This document shows positions 1-6,702 of a stretch of 11,113 bases of DNA, in pieces; the stretch's first letter is position 1, and each line of letters begins with the position of its first letter. The notes below the pieces were generated by a model. The model had not been told where the DNA came from and made no database searches. It saw only the letters and a program-made list of their open reading frames with translations. This DNA is from Chitinophagaceae bacterium (lineage in GTDB: Bacteria > Bacteroidota > Bacteroidia > Chitinophagales > Chitinophagaceae), in assembly GCA_009996555.1 (NCBI GenBank), contig JAACZX010000472.1:1-11113 (forward strand). Reading direction: 5' to 3'. The position numbers were made by a program, and so were the translations under genes.

Positions 1-547
1 ACCAAGGTAAAATTTCCCAATGGTAGTATTAGTCTTGCTAAAGATTATAAAACACTTTCAATTGATCTTACAGTAACACAAGTGGGGACAGACAAAAAAA
101 TACCAATGAAGTTTAAAGGATCCTTGCAGAAGGTGTTAAAGCTCATGAATTAGATTTAAAAGATGCATCAGGGCAAATATTTCAGTTAAGAAGTCAGCAG
201 GGAAAAGTTGTACTCCTGAATTTTACGTTTAATAACTGCCCGCATTGTATTGAATCAATTGGCATGCTAAATATGCTACATTCAAAATATGGAAAATACA
301 ACTTAATAATAGCAACTATTAATCCATTTGACACTAAGGATGCTATTGAAAAGCACAACAGCATGTTTAAAATAAACTTTCCTGTTTTATGAATCCGGAT
401 AAGTCTAAGAATATTGATCATTACAATGTTGACGGCTATCCAACATTTTACTTAATTGATATGAGAGGAAATATCATCAAAGGGTTTAAAGGTTATTACA
501 AACCATTAGGTAATGAGTTAAATAACCTCATTAAAGAGAATCTGTAA
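1..547 (+). pseudogene. Thiol-disulfide oxidoreductase (TlpA/ResA-like), 5'-partial, two frameshifts
   Basis: This is the C-terminal part of an envelope thioredoxin-fold protein of the kind that reduces or oxidises cysteines in exported proteins. It reads in three frames. Positions 1 to about 120 are in frame 1 (start missing at the window edge). Positions 123-389 carry NFTFNNCPHCIES with the CPHC redox motif at 237-248. Positions 389-547 carry the thioredoxin cis-proline context GYPTFYLID (proline codon 440-442) and end at TAA. Joining the three pieces gives one continuous thioredoxin domain. Each junction is explained by one missing base: the first between about 117 and 150, the second best placed in the T run 385-388, where one extra T gives FPVFMNPD. 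The N-terminal piece resembles the substrate-independent leader domain that often precedes such thioredoxins in Bacteroidota. Either the gene is decayed or the assembly has indel errors. The fold call is strong; the pseudogene status is less certain. Confidence 0.75.
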
Positions 548-601
548 AAGTGCGGCTTATAAAACTTATACTTGGGTTACTTAAATTTCGCTTATTTAAA
601 A

Positions 602-698
602 GCTATAACCTTTCCGCCTGTCCCATGGATGGCCTTAGGGCCACTTCTGGGACTTAAAAAAATCACAAGCAGTAATACACATTCTGGCAGGTTATAGC
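602..698. repeat. Nested inverted repeat in tail-to-tail spacer
   Basis: A perfect 10-bp inverted repeat, GCTATAACCT (602-611) and AGGTTATAGC (689-698), encloses a second hairpin. The outer arms of that hairpin are GTCCCA (620-625) and TGGGAC (648-653). The inner arms are TGGCC (630-634) and GGCCA (639-643), around the loop TTAG, with symmetrical 4-nt internal loops. A run of A follows on the plus strand (656-662). There is no T tract after the stem on either strand, so it is not a standard intrinsic terminator. It lies between converging genes and could be a structured RNA, a terminator of unusual form, or the relic of a small mobile element. The remaining spacer, 548-743, holds no gene. Confidence 0.5.
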
Positions 699-716
699 GA
701 GGAGGTGATTTTTGCG

Positions 717-733
717 GGGAACTGTTCCCTTTT
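717..733 (+). terminator. Small hairpin with short T run, possible weak terminator
   Basis: GGGAA (717-721), loop CTG, TTCCC (725-729), then TTTT (730-733). It could end plus-strand transcription from the broken oxidoreductase gene. It also sits 10 bp beyond the stop codon of the minus-strand receptor gene and could serve that gene as a hairpin. The stem is only 5 bp and the T run short, so this is a weak call. Confidence 0.25.
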
Positions 734-743
734 GAAAACGTGG

Positions 744-3146
744 TCAAAACTTGCAGGCATAGCCAATTCTTATCACCTGCGTTTCGTAATAATCATCACT
801 TGTGTAGGTAAAGCCTCGCCCAGTGATCTCTTTTTTGATCACCATCGTATTGAACAGGTCGGTTGCGTTTAGAAACCATTCAGCTTTTCCTTTTTGAATG
901 AGTTTTTTCAGTCCCAGGTCTAATGAAAAACGTGCTTTAATTTTTCCCTGCGGAATAATATCAGGGGCTAAATAAACAAGGGATGCCTGAGCATTGATAC
1001 CCTGCTTGAAAGAAAAGGTATTGTTCAGTTTGATATTTCCGGAAACAATTTCCTGTTGTGCTGCCGTAAATGTATTGGCTACCGGATACTTGTTTTCTAC
1101 TGTAAATGCATTGATGCGGTTGTGGTAGATGTTTGCATTAAGGTTAAATGAATATACTTTGGAAACCTGTTGCGCCCATATAGTTTCTAACCCGCTGTTA
1201 TAGCTTTTACCGGCGTTCTGAAAAATGGCATAAATAAGACGGCTGCCTGGCACTGTAATGGAAATGCGGGTAATGGTTCCGTTTGCAAAGCGGTGATAAA
1301 CGGCGTTATATAAACTCCCATTTTCCCAGCTTGTTTTATAACCAAGTTCAATGGAGTTTGTAAACTGCGGTTGCAACGCAGGGTTTCCTACTTTAATAAT
1401 TTCTGCATCATCGTATTTTGGAAAAATCCGGATGTCAACTTCATTTGGCCGGTCTACTCTCCTGTTATAAAAAAAAGAAAGCTTGTTTTTGATGTTGAAC
1501 TTGTAAGCAAGCCGGATGTTCGGGAAAGGTTGTGTGTAATGATAGCCATCGCTTTTATAAACCACATGATCGGGATTTACATCGTACTGTATTCCTACAT
1601 ATTCAAAACGTAAACCAGCCTCCGCTTCCCACTTTCTATTCTCGAAAATGTAATTACCGTAAACAGCAGGGATAAATTCTTTATAGGTAGCCCAGCCACC
1701 AGCAGTCGTATCCAGCACAGAGTTTGCTCCTGGAATAAACTGCATGTTTGTTGGAATAATTCTGTTGCGGATTTTAATACCTGTTTCGATACGTCCGTAT
1801 TTCAATGGTTTTAAATAATCAAAATTGAAGTCGTACACCTGCTCGTCGGACAGCAACTTAAAAGCATCTGTACCCTTTGAAGTGGGCAGGTAGTTGTCGT
1901 AAAAATACTTTTCATCCTCTCTGTGAAAAGTATAATTGAAACCAAGATTGAGCAAATGTCCTGCTTCTTTAAACCTGTGCTGGTAAGCAGCAGTTGCCAT
2001 TATTGTTGTTTTTAATTCGTCTTCCAAAAATTGCCAAAGTCTTTTACGTTCTGTTAATTCATTATTGAAGAAAGGCTCATCACCACGGTCAATTATTTTT
2101 TCGCTGCCAAACAAAGCGGAAACAGTAAATGTGTTTTGATCATTTGCATAATAATCAATTCCTGTTTTGATGGTTGTAAAATGCGTATTCCTGTTTCGCT
2201 TTAACTGTTGGTTAATAATCTCTCCGTTATCGTATACCCTGTACACAAATTCATTTTTATTGAGTGTTTCTGTATAGAAATAATCTCCTTGGAAAAAAGC
2301 ATTGATCTTGTTCTTGCGATAGTTGAGTGATAGACCAGGGTTTGTTTTTGGGGTAAACGTATATTGCGGCCGGATAGATGGCAGGTTTTCTCTACGCACC
2401 CACAACGAACCCAGGCCTGCACTAATGCTGGCTTTTCCATTTAAGCCTTCCTTTTTTTCTTTCCTGAAAATAATATTGATGATGCCTGCTGTTCCATTTG
2501 CATCATATTTCGATGAAGGATTGTTGATAATCTCAATACGTTCAATGGCTGAAGCAGGAATATTGTCAAGTCCGCTCTGGCTACCAAAACCAGTGAGTGC
2601 AGTTTGTTTTCCATCTATCAGCACAACAACTTTGTCATTACCTCTTATTTGCAGTTTACCCTCCTGTACGGTAATGCCGGGCAGGTTTTGCATTGCCTGC
2701 AAAACTGAGCCGCCGGTTTGAGTAATATTATCTTTCAGCAAAAAAATCTTTTTATCCATTTTTGCGCTTACTTCATTTTCCTTTGCTGTAATCACCACTT
2801 CCTGCAAAGCAGTTGCGTTTTCCTCCATCTCAATTGTTTTCATATCTAAAAAAGCAGAGAGGGTTCCAACAAACAGAGCTTGCCTTTTGGTAGTGAAACC
2901 GGCATAGGAAAACTCCAGGTAATAATTGCCTGCTTTTATTTTGGTGAGTGAAAAACGGCCTTCTTCATTGGTTACTGTACCGCTTACGAAAGCACTGTCT
3001 TTTTCTGCTTTCAGCAACACATTAACAAAGGCAAGAGCCGATTTTGATTTTTGTGCTTTTACTATTCCTGAAACTGTGGTTTGCGCCTGCGGCAAAACAA
3101 AAAGGGCAAGGAAGAAAGAAAACAAACAGATATGTTTTTTGCGCAT
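744..3146 (-). CDS. TonB-dependent receptor, outer-membrane beta-barrel family
   Basis: This is an 800-residue outer-membrane receptor driven by the TonB-ExbBD system; the substrate cannot be read from the sequence. A signal peptide (residues 1-22, ending PQAQ) is followed by a carboxypeptidase-regulatory-like beta-sandwich (about 24-108; GIVKAQKSKSALAFVNVLLK, then NEEGRFSLTKIKAGNYYLEF). A TonB-box-like ATALQEVVITAKE lies at 111-123. The plug domain carries LQIRGNDKVVVLIDGK and PSSKYDANGTAGIINII, ending near 230. The rest is a barrel finishing in a terminal phenylalanine, as expected for export by the BAM machinery. The layout fits the Bacteroidota family with a carboxypeptidase-like domain and barrel family 3, rather than the SusC group: it is shorter than SusC and no SusD partner lies beside it. 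Start at ATG 3146; no Shine-Dalgarno is visible, as is common in this phylum. Transcribed alone, divergent from the MFS gene. Length appears full. Confidence 0.92.
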   Translation of the reverse strand: MRKKHICLFSFFLALFVLPQAQTTVSGIVKAQKSKSALAFVNVLLKAEKDSAFVSGTVTNEEGRFSLTKIKAGNYYLEFSYAGFTTKRQALFVGTLSAFLDMKTIEMEENATALQEVVITAKENEVSAKMDKKIFLLKDNITQTGGSVLQAMQNLPGITVQEGKLQIRGNDKVVVLIDGKQTALTGFGSQSGLDNIPASAIERIEIINNPSSKYDANGTAGIINIIFRKEKKEGLNGKASISAGLGSLWVRRENLPSIRPQYTFTPKTNPGLSLNYRKNKINAFFQGDYFYTETLNKNEFVYRVYDNGEIINQQLKRNRNTHFTTIKTGIDYYANDQNTFTVSALFGSEKIIDRGDEPFFNNELTERKRLWQFLEDELKTTIMATAAYQHRFKEAGHLLNLGFNYTFHREDEKYFYDNYLPTSKGTDAFKLLSDEQVYDFNFDYLKPLKYGRIETGIKIRNRIIPTNMQFIPGANSVLDTTAGGWATYKEFIPAVYGNYIFENRKWEAEAGLRFEYVGIQYDVNPDHVVYKSDGYHYTQPFPNIRLAYKFNIKNKLSFFYNRRVDRPNEVDIRIFPKYDDAEIIKVGNPALQPQFTNSIELGYKTSWENGSLYNAVYHRFANGTITRISITVPGSRLIYAIFQNAGKSYNSGLETIWAQQVSKVYSFNLNANIYHNRINAFTVENKYPVANTFTAAQQEIVSGNIKLNNTFSFKQGINAQASLVYLAPDIIPQGKIKARFSLDLGLKKLIQKGKAEWFLNATDLFNTMVIKKEITGRGFTYTSDDYYETQVIRIGYACKF

Positions 3147-3807
3147 GTTACCAGGGGCTGGCTTTTTGCTAAGGTACTGTATTTACATAGATCGGTTTAA
3201 TCTGGCAGTAGAAGCACATTGAAAAACAAACACCGAATATTGCCTGTAACTGCAAAAGCAAATTGAATATGCAGAACAGGAGAAAATGCAATAACTTTTG
3301 CAGACCAGGAACACTGGTTATAGATTATCAGTGTATGAATGATTAAAATATTTGTACAAAGTGGGGTATAAACAAGTTGTAATCAGCGACACTGGCAGCA
3401 GGCTTTTGATTACAAGTAAACTGTATTGACTCATATAAGCACAAGTCGTAAAATTGTTAAATGAAGATCAAATAATGCTATCTTTTCTGAATGGAGAAGT
3501 ATTCACTTCGCTTCTGCCTGAAGGATAATAAAGGCGCTTACCTGTTACAATGAATAGGGCACAGTTATAAATTTCAGCAAAAATTGTCTTCTTTTTTTCT
3601 ATATTAGAGCTGACTGGTGTTGTACAGGTGCTGCAGTAAACACAGCAGGTAGCAGTGTAAAGTAGAGAATATTGGATTGTACTTAAAACAATACAAAAAT
3701 TTAAACCGTAAAAAAATAATTCTCAGTTGCCCTGTTTTTTATCTGTTGCAGGTAGCCTTAATCAGTTGATGTGCAACAATAAACCAACAAGGAAGCCGTA
3801 AGGAATT
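3147..3807. other. Gene-free divergent intergenic region
   Basis: About 660 bp lie between the receptor (-) and the transporter (+), with stops in all frames and no convincing short gene. It should hold both promoters, but no perfect TAnnTTTG element was found on either strand. Possible protein-binding symmetry is present: ACACTG (3311-3316) and CAGTGT (3329-3334) around 12 bp, a perfect palindrome TTTGTACAAA (3351-3360), and another ACACTGG near 3390. TGCTG (3629-3633) and CAGCA (3643-3647) form a further short inverted repeat. None can be tied to a known regulator. Confidence 0.5.
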
Positions 3808-4995
3808 TTGAAATACATTACACGAACAGTTTGGATTTTATCGGTAGTAAGTTTACTTACCGACACAGCAAGTGAAATGCTTTATCCAATCATGCCCGTT
3901 TATTTAAAAACAATTGGGGTTTCTATTTTGCTTATTGGACTGTTTGAGGGCATTGCCGAAGCAACTGCAGGACTTAGTAAAGGATACTTTGGAAAACTCT
4001 CCGATACGTCGGGCAGACGGGTTCCCTTTGTGCAAATAGGCTATGCGTTTAGTGCTATCTCAAAACCGATGATGGCTGTTTTCATTTATCCGCTTTGGGT
4101 ATTTTTTGCAAGGACAATTGACCGTTTTGGAAAAGGTATTCGAACAGGTGCAAGAGACGCAATACTTTCTGATGAAGCAACACCACAAACAAAAGGGAAA
4201 GTTTTTGGCTTTCATCGATCTATGGATACAGTAGGTGCAGTAATGGGCCCCTTACTGGCTTTGATTTATTTGTATTACAATCCGGGCGATTACAAAACAC
4301 TTTTCTACATTGCTTTTGTGCCGGGGCTTTTTGCTGTTTTTGTTTCCTTTTTCCTGATGGAAAAAAACAAAGTGACTGGCGAACCCAAAACACCTGTTTC
4401 GTTTTTTTCATTTTTGCATTATTGGAAAGAAAGCCCGATTGCATATAAAAAATTAGCAGCAGGGCTTTTGGTGTTTACATTGTTCAACAGCTCAGATGTT
4501 TTTCTGCTTCTCAAAGCAAAAGAAGCAGGACTTAACGATACAGCGGTAATTGTTGTTTATATTTTTTATAATCTCATTTACGCTTTGTTTGCGTTTCCGG
4601 TTGGAATTGTTGCTGACAGCATTGGTCTTAAAACTATTTTCGTAACAGGCCTTGTATTGTTTGCAGTAGTATATTTTGGAATGGCAATCAATACCAATAT
4701 TTATGTCTTCTTTGGTCTGTTTTTTTTGTATGGCATTTATGCAGCAGCAACAGAAGGGATTTCCAAAGCGTGGATTTCAAACATCATAAACAAAAAAGAC
4801 ACGGCTACTGCAATCGGAACTTATTCGGGTTTTCAAAGCATTTGTACCATGCTTGCAAGTTCATTGGCAGGGCTTATCTGGTTTCAGTTCGGTGCAGCGG
4901 CGACATTTACTGTAACAGGCATCGTGACAGTTATCATAATTGTTTACTTTATATGGAATGTTAAACAACCTGCAACGAAAGCCGGCATTTTATAA
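3808..4995 (+). CDS. Major facilitator superfamily transporter
   Basis: This is a 395-residue inner-membrane transporter with about twelve hydrophobic segments, the normal MFS size. The signature loop between helices 2 and 3 reads GYFGKLSDTSGRRVP (residues 59-73), matching the MFS motif A pattern GxxxDxxGRR. A conserved stretch ARTIDRFGKGIRTGARDA (101-118) marks a subgroup of proton-linked efflux-type permeases often annotated as multidrug or general MFS proteins; the substrate is unknown. An acidic E23 in the first helix (TASEMLYPIMP) could take part in proton coupling. The start is TTG at 3808: an in-frame TAA at 3799-3801 blocks any further upstream start, and the first ATG (codon 24) would remove most of helix 1. 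AAGGA at 3800-3804 lies only 3 nt before the TTG, so initiation may be weak. It stands alone, with no adjacent regulator. Confidence 0.88.
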   Translation: MKYITRTVWILSVVSLLTDTASEMLYPIMPVYLKTIGVSILLIGLFEGIAEATAGLSKGYFGKLSDTSGRRVPFVQIGYAFSAISKPMMAVFIYPLWVFFARTIDRFGKGIRTGARDAILSDEATPQTKGKVFGFHRSMDTVGAVMGPLLALIYLYYNPGDYKTLFYIAFVPGLFAVFVSFFLMEKNKVTGEPKTPVSFFSFLHYWKESPIAYKKLAAGLLVFTLFNSSDVFLLLKAKEAGLNDTAVIVVYIFYNLIYALFAFPVGIVADSIGLKTIFVTGLVLFAVVYFGMAINTNIYVFFGLFFLYGIYAAATEGISKAWISNIINKKDTATAIGTYSGFQSICTMLASSLAGLIWFQFGAAATFTVTGIVTVIIIVYFIWNVKQPATKAGIL

Positions 4996-5239
4996 TAATC
5001 AGGAACAAAGGTTCAAAAATGAAAGGCTTCACTTTTTGCCAGGTTACAGGAAATATTTTATTGTTGCAATGGAGTGAGTGTTGTGGCAAAGTTGCCTACG
5101 ACAGGTAGTTTTGCGATAGCAGGCGGAGCAAAGAAATAAATCTTTGTCTTTTTGTTTGCTTTCGGAAATGGCTTAGCTAAACATTATTCTATTACGCTTT
5201 TGTTTTTAACTTCATCATCCGAATTTTTAAAGTCTTGCT
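4996..5239. other. Spacer with an interrupted coding-like stretch on the minus strand
   Basis: No intact gene lies here. On the minus strand the frame 5058-5183 is open for 41 codons (it includes YFFAPPAIAKLPVVGNF and ends TPLQQ-stop). In the same frame, beyond a TAA at 5184-5186, a further open piece reads KQDFKNSDDEVKNKSVIE-stop up to about 5239. The residue mix looks more protein-like than random AT-rich DNA, so this may be the worn end of a gene formerly on the minus strand. It may equally be chance. I could not assign a family. A short GGCA/TGCC hairpin sits at 5085-5096. Confidence 0.25.
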
Positions 5240-5623
5240 TTGGAAGAGAATGCGTTTTATACAAACAACTGCCTTACTTGTGATAAGCCACTCCATGGAA
5301 CCCGGCGCAAAAAGTTTTGTGATGCTGCCTGCCGGGTAAGCTATTACAGGCAAATGAAAATGATGCAGGATGACCAGACTAGGAATATCCTTTTAACACT
5401 CCGGAAAAACAGTTCGGTTTTAAAAAATTTGCTTGGTAAGGCAACCACTGATGTGATTGTAAGTAAAAACAAATTACTGGAAGCGGGTTTTCGTTTTAAC
5501 TATATTACTGATTCAACAACTGCAAAAAATGGCAGTACCGCTTATTTCTGTTACGGCTATGGGTATTTTATATTAGAAAATGAGCAGTGCCTCATTATGA
5601 GGCGAAAAGATGTGCCTGAATAA
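5240..5623 (+). CDS. Small zinc-ribbon protein of unknown function
   Basis: This is a 127-residue soluble protein. The N-terminus has a four-cysteine zinc ribbon, C11-x2-C14 and C27-x3-C31, in the pattern NCLTCDKPLHGTRRKKFCDAAC. It is followed by a basic and aromatic helix (RVSYYRQMKMM), a middle helix (LRKNSSVLKNLL), and a C-terminal part with KLLEAGFRFNYIT and TAYFCYGYGYFIL. I recognise the general layout (zinc ribbon, then LRKN and F-NY-T blocks) as a small family widespread in Bacteroidota, often annotated as a DUF2116-like zinc-ribbon protein; its role is not established. The start must be TTG at 5240, because an in-frame TAA at 5228-5230 leaves no other normal start codon before it. No signal peptide is present. 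It is not clearly in an operon: the MFS gene ends 244 bp upstream and a gene remnant on the opposite strand follows. Confidence 0.75.
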   Translation: MEENAFYTNNCLTCDKPLHGTRRKKFCDAACRVSYYRQMKMMQDDQTRNILLTLRKNSSVLKNLLGKATTDVIVSKNKLLEAGFRFNYITDSTTAKNGSTAYFCYGYGYFILENEQCLIMRRKDVPE

Positions 5624-5692
5624 TGATATGCTGCTTACTGGATGTCAGTAGGAGAACAAGGATGGTAAAGGCTGTATTATTCATATCTACAG

Positions 5693-5855
5693 AAGTTTTA
5701 GTGATCAGGTTCAGTTCTATTATTTAGAACTTTCCAAGTATGCTTCCGGTATAAGAGCAGGATCAATGATGCGTATAAATTCTCTTTTAAATTCCACACC
5801 ATCATAGATCAAGTTCCCGTTCTTGTCAATTTCTACAGTAACAACATGTCCTTTG
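5693..5855. repeat. Direct repeat copy 1 (partner at 8393-8555)
   Basis: This 163-bp segment matches 8393-8555 at an exact offset of 2700 bp with no gaps. By eye I count 16 mismatches, about 90% identity. It covers the last 44 codons of the lipoprotein gene plus about 27 bp beyond its stop. The stop codon and the first 19 bp past it are identical in both copies. Similarity stops abruptly at both ends. Confidence 0.85.
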
Positions 5856-5953
5856 TGCCTTTGCAGTAGAAGAAACGAGCCGCCCATGCTGGGTGTTATC
5901 ACCAGCAATGGATTTGATAGTAGGAAATAAGTACTATCGGTTTTATACGATAT
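5720..5953 (-). pseudogene. Truncated second copy of the small lipoprotein gene
   Basis: The last 44 codons (from KGHVVTVEIDK to PEAYLESSK-stop) match the C-terminus of the lipoprotein encoded at 8420-8797 at 39 of 44 residues. Upstream of that the two proteins are unrelated: here the frame continues through YFLLSNPLLVITPSMGG and LLLQRHKGH back to tandem in-frame stops at 5954-5959, with no signal peptide. The only starts are a TTG at 5908 or an internal ATG near 5887, neither with a good initiation context. I read it as a gene end joined to foreign DNA. Among aligned codons, about 6 differences are silent and 5 change the residue. That ratio is lower than expected for free drift, so much of the divergence probably arose while both copies were functional. 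Confidence 0.7.
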
Positions 5954-5995
5954 TCATCAGTTACAATACCTGCAAAGACAAATCACTATTTTTTG

Positions 5996-6003
5996 TACAT
6001 TTG
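5996..6003 (+). promoter_or_regulatory. Bacteroidota -7 promoter element for the 6033-8262 unit
   Basis: TACATTTG is a perfect match to the TAnnTTTG -7 box used by the Bacteroidota primary sigma factor. It lies 29 nt before ATG 6033. The -33 TTG is not clear: the expected place holds CTG at 5970-5972. It should drive both downstream genes. Confidence 0.55.
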
Positions 6004-6032
6004 AAATAGCTTTTTATCGTAGAATACGAATT

Positions 6033-6683
6033 ATGTATTGTTGCCTGCCCACCCCAAAACGTACCCATATTGCTGTGAAGGTTTCATTTTTCTTTTTAAC
6101 AGGGTTATTATTTCATTACCAGTCAACTGCCCAGGTTTTTGCCGGAGCCGGTATCGGGTTTGAGAATTTACATCTTTCATCCGGGCGTGCTATAGCACCA
6201 AATCTTTCACTTCAATATGTAGCCGACAGTCGTCGAGTTGCTTATTATTTTGATGCTGCCGGCTGGAGGTCCTCCGATGTTAATGAAACATCTTTTACCG
6301 ATGATTTCGGAAACAGCAGCCCGGTTAATGAAGAGTATCAGTACACCCACCTGGCTATGCAACTTGGGGCTAAAATTTACCTGACCGGCGATTTTGATGA
6401 TAACAAAGTTGTTTTGTTTACCGGCGGTGGTTTTGCAGACTATCTAACCTTTAACCATTACCGTACTGTTTCAACCAGTACACAAACAGCCATTTCAGGA
6501 GAAAAGAAATTCAGCAGTAATGCACCCGCCATGCATTTTATAGGTGGGGTTAGCCGCCATTTCCCGTTTCTTACTGCTGAATTAAATGCAGGATTGAATT
6601 TTATCTTCAAAGGAGTATCTGAGTTATCAGGAACTTCTAATGTTCATACCGCCCTGCGATTGAAGCTATTATTTTCTTTATAA
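6033..6683 (+). CDS. Predicted small outer-membrane beta-barrel protein
   Basis: This 216-residue protein has a long basic N-region and a signal peptide (about 1-34, ending YQSTAQ). The mature chain is rich in alternating polar and hydrophobic strands with aromatic and glycine positions: VFAGAGIGFENLHL, NLSLQYVAD, YTHLAMQLGAKIYL, VVLFTGGGFADYL, AMHFIGGVSRHF, AELNAGLNFIFKG, ALRLKLLFSL. This fits an 8- or 10-stranded porin-like barrel of the general outer-membrane beta-barrel class seen in Bacteroidota. No close family was recognised and no ligand is evident. The last residues (LLFSL) lack the usual terminal aromatic, which is a small point against a classical barrel. ATG 6033 follows a perfect -7 box by 29 nt. 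The next gene begins 19 bp after its stop, so the two are probably co-transcribed and may form a surface complex. Confidence 0.65.
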   Translation: MYCCLPTPKRTHIAVKVSFFFLTGLLFHYQSTAQVFAGAGIGFENLHLSSGRAIAPNLSLQYVADSRRVAYYFDAAGWRSSDVNETSFTDDFGNSSPVNEEYQYTHLAMQLGAKIYLTGDFDDNKVVLFTGGGFADYLTFNHYRTVSTSTQTAISGEKKFSSNAPAMHFIGGVSRHFPFLTAELNAGLNFIFKGVSELSGTSNVHTALRLKLLFSL

Positions 6684-6702
6684 ATAAACCCTAATTGAAC
6701 AA

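Noticed and set aside
700..709. AGGAGGTGAT, a near-perfect Shine-Dalgarno sequence
   Set aside because: No reading frame of useful length follows it on the plus strand; the frame from TTG 712 ends within 25 bases.
2323..2721. 132-codon open frame on the plus strand inside the receptor gene
   Set aside because: It lies wholly antisense to the well-supported receptor; its composition is that of a shadow frame, with no domain.
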